Source: Trogon surrucura (taxonomy: Eukaryota; Chordata; Aves; Trogoniformes; Trogonidae). From it: a DNA stretch of 64,000 bases. Shown piece after piece: positions 21,961 through 34,263 of the stretch. Position 1 is the first letter of the stretch. Every line of letters starts with the position of its first letter. Position numbers and translations under genes: made by a program. Below the pieces are notes generated by a model, which saw nothing but the letters and a program-made list of their open reading frames with translations, had not been told where the DNA came from and did not search any database. Location of the stretch: the NCBI GenBank assembly GCA_020746105.1, contig CM036632.1, positions 6,556,001 through 6,620,000 of the forward strand, given 5' to 3'.

Positions 21961-22828
21961 CAACTAAAGCCACTGCATACTAATGTGTATGGCCGGCCTC
22001 AGCACCCCAGCACCCTCCTCCCTTTGAAGTCGGTTGTCAGACTTGATTTGGACTCTGAGCACCTGAGTGAGGAAACCAGGGAACCACTAAATATGTTCTG
22101 CCCTGGGGAAAATGCTCACCCTCACGCTGGCTGGTGATGGGAGAGGAGGAAGGTTTTTTCAGCCTGTTCTTATGCTTTCAGACTTGAACTTGGAACTGTT
22201 TGTTTTTGCTACGCCACCCCTTCCGCCCTGGTTAATAGTCAACCTTGAAACCCAGCTTTATGTCCTGTGTGTTGGATTTACATTTCAAATGCAGGACCCA
22301 CAGGGCAGGCTGTCTAAATCACTTGTCAGCACAAGGGAAGGAGGTGACAGAGTGGGAGGAAAAAGTGAGACGCGGCTATGGCCCAGTATAAACGCGCAGG
22401 CAGCTGGGCAGTGCTGTTACTGGGAGAGTCCCCAGCAAAGTGACAACTGCTCACCTTGCTCAAAGGCTGAGGTCTAACCCGGGCAACACACAGGGACCGG
22501 CTTGTCTCCTTTGATTTACACCTGATTCTTCCAAGTCTACAACCCTGCATCCTGTTTTCCTTATCCACTGCAGCTGTATGTGGAGGTGAGGGCTTGGAAA
22601 GACCTAGCTAGAGGAGTTTCTTTTGAAACCAAAAATAACCAGTCTTGATTTTATTTTTTTTTAATTATTTTTTTTGTCAGCATGTTGCAATCTTAAATTT
22701 ATCACCGATCTGGAGCTGAGTTGACATACAGGAAACCTATCTAATCGCGAGTCGGAGGGCACAGGGCAGACCGAGTTCACCGGCTACTCTTGAAAACTGG
22801 CTGGCTGGAAATATCATTTTCAGCTGCT
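21961..22828. other. no recognisable gene; unique sequence
   Basis: Open frames such as 22112-22477 (+) carry no recognisable domain. T-rich runs lie near 22650-22676. Confidence 0.45.
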
Positions 22829-22850
22829 CTTTGATGAGGTAACATCAAGG
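22829..22850. promoter_or_regulatory. inverted pair of TCF/LEF-like sites
   Basis: CTTTGATG (22829-22836) and CATCAAGG (22843-22850) face each other across 6 bases. Each resembles the TCF/LEF core CTTTGAT(C/G). The surrounding 22700-22980 has scattered CpGs (atcgcgagtcgg, accggtc, tacgcgtt), unusual for neutral methylated DNA. Function is inference. Confidence 0.22.
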
Positions 22851-24535
22851 AGCAGAGCGGCTGCACACACCACACGGGCCAATGCCAAATGGTTTGCAGG
22901 GCCAGTCAATGCGGCATTGAGGAAAGGGGAAACATTTGCAAAACCGGTCAAAAATGAATTATACGCGTTTTAAAGCAATTACTTTCCAGACTGTTTACTC
23001 TGAATGACACAAATATGATCAGCCCGTCCTTAGGGACCTTCATGGGCTTGACCTGCTGGATGTGGAGATGCCCGATCCCGCCCTCGCCTGGGGTCGTGCG
23101 TGTGGGTGTTTGGGCAGCTCACAAGCAGAGGCTTGCTGGCTGTCCTGATCCATTTGTACAACGGGACAGTCTCTTCCTTTCATCTGTTTCAATTAATCAC
23201 AAGGTCCTTGGGCTGCAGAGAGAACAACCCCTCATGGAGATGGCAGGTAGAGGAGCCAATGCGGAGCCACAACCCCAGCACCATCCGAGGCCAGCGTGAG
23301 CATCGTGCCTCTCCCAGTGAGACCACACCCATCACAGCTTCCCAAGATTTTACTGGAAATAGCTATGTCTGCTTCTTGTGAGCACGTTAAAAACTACCTG
23401 CCAGGTCCAGCTGACGTAAATCCTCATAAATTCATTCATCAACCTTTTTCCCAGAGAACTGCTGCTTAATTCTCTGGTTCTCCACACAGGCGGTTTCTCT
23501 CAGTTTATTTTAATGATGGTGCCTTGCTCTCAGTTTCAGCACACACATCCTCTACATTGCTAAAAAGGCACTGATGAACATGAGCTGTATTACCAGAAAT
23601 CACATTCCCATTCCTGTTCCTTGGCTCATTTCTCCCTCATTTCCCATTACCTTCCTATTTTAAGATTGCATGCATGACATACCTGTCAGCTAGATCCACT
23701 CAAATATTTATTCAGCAGTTTAGTCAGGGAATTTCATGGTAGGTTTCTAACTACATTGATGGTTTTCTCCCCATTCACGTAGCTTGGGTTACACCGTGTT
23801 ATGGAGCTGGAAGGCTGCAGGTTCATGGAGATGTATGAACTCAAGTTTATAAACTGTAAAGAATTTCTCCTCTTTCTTGCAGCCCTGAGGCCTCAGCTCT
23901 GTGCTGCACTGAAGGGGAAGGGCAAAGCACCCAAGATTGCTGATACTTGGGCATCAGTGTGACCCTGTGTGAGCCTCAGCTGCGGGCCAACCTCTGGCAC
24001 ATACTGAGGGTAAAGCAAACAGACGAGGAGCAGAGTCCACTGAAACAGAGTGAGGAATTTTAGCTTTCTGTTTCAGAGGACACCCCCTTTCTTTCCCCCT
24101 CCTACTCCCCAGCCTGTTTAAAGCCAGTCATTCGGGAGAGAGAAATTATGGTCTTTTATAGCAGACTGTTACCCCAAAAGAACACTCTTTCTGAAGCCAG
24201 TCCCAGCTTCCAGGCTAGAATGACTTTAGGAGATACACCAAACATCCAGACTATGCTCTTGAAGCCCACAGTGGTCTCAGGCTGGAGCACTCCCAGCCAG
24301 AATGAGCTCCCCAGAGCCTGGCTGAGCCCCCCAAAGCCATCCTGCCCTGTGCCCCAGAGCAGATTATCCCGAGGGTCTGGTGATTTGGGCAGTCAGCCCT
24401 TTCCTCACCTCAAAACAGGGCCTCAAAGAAAGGGAGGAGTGAGCAGTGGCACCCTTTTATAGTGTGAGTAACAGCTCTGCAATACGTTCCCTCAGGGCAA
24501 GGTATGCTCCACAATCAGTGATTTCAAAAGAAGTT
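22851..24535. other. no recognisable gene; unique sequence
   Basis: I see no gene, RNA or repeat. The proline-rich translation at 24148-24462 is unrecognised. Confidence 0.4.
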
Positions 24536-24572
24536 AAAAAAAAAAAAGAAAAAAAAGAGAAAAAAGAAGGAA
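24536..24572. repeat. 37-base polypurine tract
   Basis: The run contains only A and G, mostly A, with GA and GG interruptions. It is simple sequence with a strong strand asymmetry. Confidence 0.9.
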
Positions 24573-25331
24573 TGAGGAACTAACAACACACCCTGTAGGT
24601 AGGTTCTGGCTTCCCCCGGGGAGAATTATAGTATAAACTTCCAAATAGTATCTGCTTAATGTGTTATAAACAGCTTTTCCTTTTTCTTATTCCCCCTCCT
24701 CAAACCTGACGCCACGGCTTCTTTACCAGATAATGCTCTGCCTTGACAGGGTGGGAGAGGTGTTGTATACGTCTAGATATAGATACTCTATCATCTCTTT
24801 CCATTAATAGGTATTAAGAATAGGGATAGAAATGATAATCTCACTCTGTTGCATCCTGTGCCCAGTCTCCAAGAATCCTGTTACTTAATGTTTGAAGCAT
24901 CCTTCAGAGGTAGATGAATACAACCGCCCCCCACTCATTCCTGGCTCGGGGCACGCTTGGAGCGACGCTTCCCACAAACGCCGGCTTTGGCTACAGCGAT
25001 TCTGCACTGAATGCTTAAAGGCTTTGCTGGCCTGGCTGAGTTAGTGTGCTTGATATCTTGCAGGATAGGGTAGGAAGGCAGAGAGAGATTAAGGATTTTA
25101 TCATGTTCCCGGGAAAGTTCAGTACAGAATTGCATTGATTTCTGTGGAAGAGAAGCTGTCCCTAAGCAGTTTGCGCAGCTGGGAGAGAAGCCTGGGAGAT
25201 CCTCATGTCCCATCCTCTGATCTGACCATTAGGACACATTTCTCCTCAGAGAAATATGGGACATGGGGGTATTTACACTCTCTTACAGGCTGCTCCAAAA
25301 AAAGAAGCAATATTCTGATTTAATAACAAAT

Positions 25332-25346
25332 ATAATAATAATAATA
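25332..25346. repeat. (ATA)n microsatellite
   Basis: Five ATA/TAA units sit within a longer AT-rich stretch (25320-25360). Confidence 0.85.
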
Positions 25347-27804
25347 ACAATAGCATAATACTATAACTAATCCCGCAGCCAACACTTCAGAAAGGCTACA
25401 GTAAGTGTAAGCACAAGACTGGAGACTGTGCCTTTCAGAATACCTTGGCAGTTTTACCAACATAGCAGATAAATGGAAACTGATACAGCCCTGTTAGAAG
25501 TGTGGATTTTTTCCCCCTTTGTAGTACCCATACTTAGCTAAAATTCCAGAAGTGATTGCATTTTACTTGGTTATACCTCCTGTAGAAGTGGCACGAGCTG
25601 TATTAGGAAGTAACTTCAAACTTACTGAAATTCAAAGGATTTTTAGTATGTCAGTAACCTCAAACTGTTCTTGTTAATTGCTGAAGTAATAGTGCCTTTG
25701 CTTCTCAAACAGCATCAGCTGATTTTAGCCAAGGTAGGAATATGAAAAAAAAATCTAGGCTGGAACATCTCTTATTAAAACTTTTGCCAATGCAGTCGGA
25801 GTAGGTAGCTCAGCGTGCCCTGGTTTTCTCAAAGCTCTTTGATAAAATTATAATAATAATTGCAGTATATTAGTGAGTCCTCAGGGATAGCTTCATTTTC
25901 CATGCATGTAACCTTTACTGCTTTGGGATGCAAGCTATTTGTTTTGGCAGCCTGAAACAGCCCATAACTTCACCATGATAACCATTTTTAGTTTGGTCTG
26001 TAGATATTTTTTTTCTTTTTTTTTTCAAATACATCTGTCCTGAGAAGTCAAATTCCTGATTTTATCTTGCACCACCCACCCTATTCACTTACAAGGGGAC
26101 CTCGGAACAACCCTTTGTCCTCTTGCCTTGCTCTCTGGATTTCCCTTGCCGTGTTCTCAAAGAGATTAATGTTTCTGTTTCACTATGTCTGTGTTAAATA
26201 CTTCTGTCCCTGAAATTTCTGGGCTCTGAGGTAGGGAGATTCCATATTTATTACCTTGCAATAACATCTGAAATACTCCTGTTGAATTTGCAAGTTTAAA
26301 GAACAAGAAAAACAACCTAGAAGTAATTTTCCTGCTTCCAGCTCTATTACATGTAGGATTTGGTTTGTTAGATATTGCTTCACTACTGGGAAGAGAGATC
26401 CTGGACTTAACAAAGCTGTTGATGATGGGTGCATGCATGGGAAAAGAAGCCAGCTCTTTCCCCTATCCTTTTCTACTGCCTTCAGAGGAGAAAGTAACAA
26501 AAACATGTCTGCAAGAAAAAACGTTTAATCTAACTGGTTTCCCATTCAACATGTTCATTCAGGCTATTTGCATGGGTGATTCTTTTTTTCACATGTCCAG
26601 CATCCAAATATAGCAGATGTGGGTGTTTTCTGTGTTTGAAAAGCAAAAAATAGCCATTTTGATGAGGACAGTGGGACTGAGGCAGAGTGTATGCAAAGTG
26701 CAAAATGAGGCAGAGTGGGAGCCCTCAGTTAATTTTGATCTCCACATCACCCTGGAGGCAACTGTGAGGAGGCTGGAGTGAAATTATGGCAGAACATGGG
26801 GCTATTCCACATAGCCCCAGGCCCAAGTTCAGGCCAGAATCTGCCTTCGGTAGAAGGGACATAACCCTGTCTTTGCCCTCTTCCTTCAGAGCATGTTTCC
26901 CATGAGCTACGCAGCTTTTGCACTGCGTGCTCTCAGCAGCTGCTCAAGTGAAATTAGCCCAGTGAAAGGGGTGAAGAATTACATTGAATGATTGTCTTAG
27001 GAGTGCTGGTGCAGTGGCAGAGACTTGAGAGACACTGGAAAAATGCCTCCAGTAAAATATGTATTTCTTCACCAGTATTTTACATCTCGGAACAAAACGA
27101 TGTTGAGCGTTTCTTGCTTCCCACGGAGTGGAAAGCCGTTCTTTCAGGTTCATCCCAAATCATCTGTGTGACTAAATCCCTCTTTGAGTTAGCAGGGAGA
27201 GATGCGTTGGCCTGTTACACAGAGAGTTAACAGGGATTATCTGGTTTATCATAGTCAAGCTTTCCGACACTCCAGAGCTGCTCTTAGTCCCAGCCAGATG
27301 TTCAGAGGTGCGCCCAGCATCTGTGTGGTGCTTCCGCAGACCCTCTGAGTCCTCGCTGACTAATACCTGCAAAAATACTTTTTATCTGCTTGCCTTGCCA
27401 CAGGGGCCCTACAAAACTGCCTCACAGACTGCATTCAGCTCCTTGGTCTCCCAGTTGTCTGTCCATGGTGGGCAGTCAGGGACTTTTCTGGGTTTGGAGC
27501 CTCTGTCTCCTTGAGGCGTGGAGTTACCTGGTCCACTCACAATCAATACGGCTCAACAAAGTCTGCTGCTTCTTAGGAACTTGCACAGATCTTCTTTAGT
27601 GACATTAAAGGATTTATTCCTGTGACTAGGAACAGATGAATATTAAAATAATTAATATTACTAGTATTAATGTATTTTGTATTTTAATGAATAAATGTTA
27701 ATTTCTAGGTAATTACCATCAGGTTTCTTTGGTTATGGATTTTGCTGAGTTGAAAAATCTACTGCTTCTGAGTGTTACATTTGAAATAGACTTGAGGATC
27801 AAAA
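25347..27804. other. no recognisable gene; unique sequence
   Basis: I see no gene or RNA. AT-rich sequence near 27640-27710 (attaatattactagtattaa and neighbours) is partly palindromic. Some phrases near 26670-26720 resemble MIR but are too weak to call. Confidence 0.4.
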
Positions 27805-27842
27805 CTTCTTCCTCTTTTTTTTCTTTTCTTTTTTTTTTTTTT
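27805..27842. repeat. 38-base polypyrimidine tract
   Basis: The run contains only C and T and ends in 14 T. It could also be the reverse of a poly(A) tail, but no retroposed sequence is recognisable beside it. Confidence 0.85.
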
Positions 27843-30800
27843 GGTAATTACTATTGTTTTCGACATCCCAGTCTGAGGAAGTGTTGGGCTGATCTCTCCC
27901 AGCCGTGGCTGGAAGGTGTCCTGTGTCATTTGAGGGAGGGTGAGTACAAACATGTCACCTCACAGGCTTCCGCGCCTGTCAAGGGAATGGTTTCCACCAC
28001 ATGTGCTGTGGCAGAATGGCGATTACCAAGAAGAGAGGGTGAAAGCGCTTGATTCTCATCCTGGCCGTGGGCATGCACAGCATGAGCTACTTTCTACCCA
28101 GTGGAACGGCTGCCTTTGGGGCTGACCCCCATTTGCTCAGTGTCCTACCGCCTGCTTTGCTGCTGCCCCTCCACTCCTCCCTTGACTGCTTCTTCGCTCT
28201 TAGAGAAAAGTATATTTCACCTATAACATTTAAAAATCACCCTGGTTTTCTTTCAATCTGTCATTTCCTATCCCCATGGTTACTCCTAATTCAACACCGT
28301 AAAGAATTTGCCTCCTTGATGATGTCTATGAAATGTCTTTGTTTAAACCCACTCTGCTAACCTGGTGACATAGCCTAAGCTTGCAGATATCCGTTTCCTC
28401 GCACACAGGTGTCATTCCTCTGGATCTTTTTGGGTCTACTGCTAAACTGCATCCATTTATTCTGGTTATCTAGAAATCCTCCCTTCCCCTCCAGCCCAGT
28501 CCACCTTTCATCCCAATCATCTGTTAGGCAAAGCTATCTTGGTCTAATTTGTAAGAAATAATTGATTTATTACTGCTGCATACCTTTCCTCATTTGCCTG
28601 GGCATGGCAGAAATAACAGGCTGTTCTAATCTTAAAGAACTTAATATAAATTGCATTCACATACAACGTATCTCGGCGATAAGGGGACCTGAGCTCAAAG
28701 GAAGCCGCATCATATCTTAACTCTCTGGAGTTTTGAGGGGTTTATTTTAATAATATCCCGGCTTTAGCATATACAATCCGTGGTATTTGCCAAACTTAAA
28801 ACAAGAGCCACAGGAGGATCCTGTCGTACGTTTTGCAACCAGTTCTCACATCAACAGAGCGCCGATTCTGCGCGGAATTCATTCCACATTTTATTCATTA
28901 TCTGAATGAGTTATCAAGACAGCTCTCTGCCTGGCTGGAGGTACCAACATAGTGCAGACAGATTTTTTTCCCACAGAACTCTCCGAAGCGATACTGTCAG
29001 CATAGCTATATTTAATGGGCTCTACCCAATGCAGTCAATCTCTCAGTGCTGAAGAAATAGTTTACAATCTCTGAAACCCTACACTCCTCTCTGCCATGGA
29101 GCAGGAAAAAAGTAACATCTACCGTCATTCCTTTTGCATGTCGCTGGATCCAGGGGGAAGGGAAAGCTAATAAGACAATGAGGACATTGAAAACAATATT
29201 CTAAGGGGCAGAGCGAGGCAAAAAAAAATAAAAGTCAGTAGCCAACATCTGCAAGCAATCTTTAACCACAGCTAAAGACTGCCTTTAAATTCACATATGT
29301 CATGCCCTGCTTACCTTTGCTTTAGGCTTAGTTTAGACATAACCTGTGATCTTCCGTATATCATTGCTATTGCTGAGTTAAGAGTTAGGACAAAGATTGT
29401 TGCACGCAAAGAGATTTCTCCCCGAGTTAAATGCCATTACACAGAAAATAACTGACATTTCGGGAAGATAACATAGGGCAGCTTTATGTGCCCTCTGAGC
29501 TTCCTGCGTCCCACCCCTGCAGCATGCCTGAAAGAGCTTTGTGCCACACGCATTCAGGTAAAGGTCATCTGTCCTAAAGTGATTTCTGTGAAATAAAATC
29601 GCCTGTTTCCCAATTTTTAAAAAAGGTCTAGTTCATGAATATGGCAGAGAAATGTCATTACACGCCGATCAGGGGACTGAGGTAAGCAGCGCGGTAATGG
29701 TGTGACCTTCACTTCTCGTCAGAAATAAAAACCTCCTGGGGATTGGAAGAGGGGTTGGTGAGTGACTCTGCGAAATCTGAGGCAAGGCTGTGGGTCTGCT
29801 CCATGCTACGTGTGACATAAACACCGTGGGGGGAAAAACAGTCACTTTAGTGTGGTTTGGCAGGATTTAGCATCAGAACAGTAACACTGGTGAAAAATAA
29901 AAGGACCAGATCACACAACACAGTCTGGACAGAACCGACAAGACGGATAGAGAGCACCTTACCTGGGCTTGAGCAGAGGCATAGCCATGTCAGGCAGCTC
30001 ATCATGACTGGAAACACAGCATGGTCATGGCAGGGAGAAGGCCAGGAGCTTCTATAAGACATTTTCCACCTCTGTAAGTCCAAAAACCTATTTCCAGTGT
30101 CTTATTGTTGGAAGCAGTTGGGACATGTGGAGGTCTTGAAATACAGGTATTTAAAGACTACCTTATAGCCCAAAGCTTTAGGATCAATGTTCATTACCTC
30201 TTACAATGCTATATGTATTATGTGTGTAAATCCCTTTTCTAATGTCATAAACTCATCGATTTAATTGCCCAGCTCAAGAAGGTTTGCCCTTCTACAAGGC
30301 ATAGATGTAAAGTTGACTGCTCTTGTGACACAGTTTAATTCTTAATTCTCCAGTTAGACTGGAAAAATCCAGAGTCTTCTTGCCCACTATGTCCTCCTCC
30401 TCCCCCCGTTATAAAAAAATACCAAATGTGCAGGTTATAAATAACGCAAGTTATCTAACATTTCACCATATAAGGAATGAGCAGAACTGGAAATGCTGAT
30501 TTCTTTTTTTTGCCTTTAGCATTCAAATTAAATGGACAATGTAGCAAATTGACTAAGCCCAGCAGAAATGGTTTATGAGTAGTTCTGGTGTTCTTGTATC
30601 TTGCTCTGAGCTTTGTTGGCCCATTTTCTGGTACTTCAACAGCCAAGAACAGTTAAGTCTGATGTTATATTTCTAAAATATTATCAGTCTTTGACCAATT
30701 TGAAAGCAAGAGAAACAGAGCTCCCCTGCTCTTGTGTTATGTCCTGTGTAAAGGTAGGGAGCATATAGGAAGGGACTGTTTATTAAAGCTTATGGGACAT

Positions 30801-33687
30801 GTATCTGCTCACTGAAGACTGTCATGAGCTCAGTAACACCATCTTCATGGCTGTCTTTAGCCAGAGAACAGGTATTTTGAGGGCAAGCACGGGCAGTTAG
30901 ATATGGTGTCATATAGATTAATCTTGGGGTAAGGATTGAAGCTAATCTGGGGCTAAAATTAGAGTCTGAAGTAATTGGTTAGTTTACACCATTTTTTTCC
31001 CTATTAAATATCAGGTATCCTTGCAGAAACCCTTTCCCCATGAACAGGAACTGATTCAGTTCTGGCAGGGAGTCCCCTTCCTACTGTGCCTCTCCTCTGA
31101 AACCTGAACTGGCCTCCAGTTAATTCACATGGAATTAAAGAAAGGGATGAAGATATGAAGCCGTTCTGAGCCTCTCTCTCTCGTACAGAGCGATATCAGC
31201 TACTGAAAAGCAGTTTTGTATCCCCTGGTAACACCAGGCTCAAGAAACATTTCACAAATAAAGAATCTGGCTACCTGGTTATTAACAACCCAGCACTTGC
31301 TTCCAGTTATCTCCCACCCTGTTTGCTCATAGCCGGGTATGAAAACATTTCTGCAAGTAACAGAAAATAATGGAAAAATTCATTGATTTTGGGAGCAAAG
31401 TGAGTTAAAGCAATGAACTGCAGTACATGTTCTTTATGCATGTACAGCAGCATAAGGAAACTGTGGGAAGCTAATTTGCAAGCCTGTTTACTGAATACCT
31501 GGAACAACTCCCATTTCCCATTTAAATTAGCTACAGGAAGCCAAGTATCTAATTTGCTTCTCCAGTACCTGCTTGTTCCACTCATTTATGTCCTTACCCT
31601 CGTACATTTTAGTAGACCCATCTCTCCTGGCATTTCAGATGTTTATTGATGCATCTATAGTCCGTAGTAGCCTCTCCAGGGAAAAATAAATGCAGACTGC
31701 TAGCACTCCGGGCTGGCTGGCTTTGTACCTGCTTTGCACTTCACGGGCACAAACAGCTATTTGGAGTTCAGGAGAACAGCAGGTCAGGTTTATAACATCC
31801 AACAAATCCCTGGGCCAGAACCAGTATGCAGCTCTTGCAAAAGCAGCGACGCTGAGGAACAGTCTCCTTTTTGCGTTCAATGCTAAAGCTGTTCCGTAGC
31901 CAGAGATGTCTGGCTATCCACTGTTAAAGCAAACGATACCTAAGCAGTGTAATACTAGTATTTAAAATAATCCCTTCCACACACAACAGCATCTCAAAGC
32001 TTCTTTCCAACCTCATCTGCTCAGGGCTAACCCGAGCTGTGAGGAAAGCCTCCTGTGTCACCATTTTTTTTGTCTCCTTGGAAAAGGAGAGTTTGTGGCT
32101 TTGCATGTGAAAACTGCTCATGGAAAATGTCCTGGGTTTGGTCCCTGCGTGCTGGTCTCCAGAGCCCGTGAGCTCAAAAGCTCAGCTGTGCGTCTCTAAC
32201 CAATTACGGGCTGTGTTAACCTTGCTGCTTGCTTTTCCAGGGGCAGGTTTCTCAATGGAAAACTGTGAGAAGCGTCAGTAAATAACAACAGTTTTGAGAG
32301 CGCTGGGCCAAGGTTCTGTCTTGCCTATGGACAGAGTCATATAATGGTTCTTCATCATCTGTGGCCATTTCTTAACCAAAAGTCAATTTGAAATATGCTG
32401 GTAATGGGGGCAGAAGAAGGTAAATGCCTCTCGTTTCACAGGTGAAAACTCTTGTTTACTCACATTAAGACTTGTAATGGCACAAAGCATGTGGAGCAGT
32501 ATTTTAAATGGTTCTCTCCAGCCTGCCTGCCCCTCCAATTAAAGGTTGACTTCTCAATAGAATGATAAATGCCAGTTCACCCTCATACGTTTTCTGCATT
32601 TGTTTGTTTGCTATTGACAAGAGCAGAAAATTCCTTTATTCTTTTCTCTCCTCTCCCTCCAGAGAGGTCAGGATTTATCCCTGCCTGATTACATGATCTG
32701 TTTCATGCTAATTAAATAGAAAGAGAGTAAGAATTATCGTTTATGCAGTCCTTAAGCCCAGAAGTCTTATTTTACATTTCAGTACAAGACTGAAGGAAAT
32801 TGAAAACATTATTCCTTAGAGAACTGAGATATAAAAACACTGGGAAATATTCATGTAAGCAGAACACACAGAAATATCTTTCATTTATGTTCCCATTTGT
32901 TAAAACAAAACGGTACTTTTTTAAGCAAATGATGAAAATTGAATACATTCCTCACAGTAGGAATATCACTGGATATCGGTCTTACACGCAGAAAGATCGT
33001 CTCCTCCTCGGCCCTGGAAAACATCCTTTACAGTACAGAGGAGTCAGAATTTGTCCCAGTAGGTGACTTGTCTTCTAAAATCCATTGTAATTTGATCAGC
33101 GTTCTTCTTAAAAATAGTCATTTAAAGTAGGATTGGAAAAAAGAACTGTCATTCTTTGAGTATCAACGTTTGATCCACTGTTTTGACTCTTCTAAGCACA
33201 TATCATTATGTCTTCCTCAGATACCATACATAGTGAATGAAATGCCTAACCAGTAGTTAAGAACTGTGCATTTTTAATTTCAATGCTGAACACTAAGTAG
33301 TTCAATGGAGTTCTCATAAAAAAGCCGACCCAACTGCTAGCAACCTGGAACCTGCAGCTGCTTCTTTTTCCTCCTTAATGATTCAGGATTAGTTTTATGG
33401 GTTTTATTACATTACATGATCCAACCCTCTCTGTTCTCCAGGGTGGATGAAAACGTATTTATTGAAACGATCTTTTGGTGAGGCTGCAAAATCTCAGTTT
33501 AGTGGAGGAGGAACGGAGCATAGGTACTAAATGTTTCTAGGACCAGGTCACCTCCTTCTTGATACTATGGCTAAATTAAATTACAGTTCCTAGGGAACCT
33601 GCCTGGGGAGAACAGTTTTCAAGTAAGGCTTATAGTAAGACAGGTAATCAGTAGAAGGGAACATTGTGGTTAGTTAAAGTACTGCTG
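27843..33687. other. no recognisable gene; unique sequence with a possible conserved block
   Basis: I recognise no exon or repeat. The sub-block of about 28540-29280 has more CpGs than its AT content predicts (tctcggcgataa, gtcgtacg, gcgccgattctgcgcgg, ccgaagcg) and lacks repeats. That can be a sign of constrained non-coding sequence, but I cannot test conservation. Confidence 0.35.
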
Positions 33688-33790
33688 GAGAAGATGAAAG
33701 GGTTGGACTAAACGATCTCCGGAGGTCCTTTCCAATCTCTAAAATCCTGTGATTCTGTGGTTCTGTGATTCTGTTGTTCTGTGATTCTGA
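33688..33790 (+). mobile_element. CR1 LINE 3' end with expanded terminal repeats
   Basis: 'gatgaaagggttggactaaa', 'cgatctccggaggtcctttc', 'caatctctaaaatcctgtga' lead into seven or so units of (g)attctgtg/gttctgt. This is the bird CR1 3' tail with its terminal octamer repeat longer than usual. It is 5'-truncated with no coding part. Confidence 0.93.
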
Positions 33791-34263
33791 GAACTATAGA
33801 GAGACTTTGTCCTTAATTGGCTTGGGATGCAGTTATAGGCAAAATCCCCCTCTTACCTAAGGGCTTACTCAACGTATAGGAACAAGTGATGCAGTAGAAG
33901 GTGTACAGGAAATGCCACATGAAATAGCCAAAGCCATTTGTCTTAGTGACAGTCATTACAGAAAGACTGGAAAATTCCTTTCTCCAGTGGATGGTCTCAG
34001 TGGGCTTTGGGATATCAGTGCAGTCACCCATATCATCCCTGCAGAGCAAAACGAGGGTGTTTTCAACAATAACGCAGAGTCGAATGGAGCCCTTACTGCA
34101 AAATTTCACAGAGCCTGGAAAACTAGTCTGCGTGAATGTCCTTCCCCCAAATGTGGGAAACACTAGCTCAGCCATACTATCCTCCTCCATGGCACCTTCT
34201 TGGAGGATTGTGAATGTACCTATCAAAATCCCTTCAATTTCATGGTTTTTCACTGGCTACTGA
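33791..34263. other. unexplained segment open on both strands
   Basis: The minus strand is open from 34253 to 33813 (146 codons). The plus strand has open frames at 33912-34166 (84) and 33946-34263 (105). GC is moderate here, so the low stop density is not explained by composition alone. The translations (plus: LLQNFTEPGKLVCVNVLPPN; minus: FGGRTFTQTSFPGSVKF) look protein-like but match no family I can name. I do not call a gene. Confidence 0.2.

Noticed and set aside
27805..27842. Minus-strand poly(A) tail of a retrocopy
   Set aside because: No retroposed gene or SINE body could be recognised next to the tract, and it contains C interruptions.
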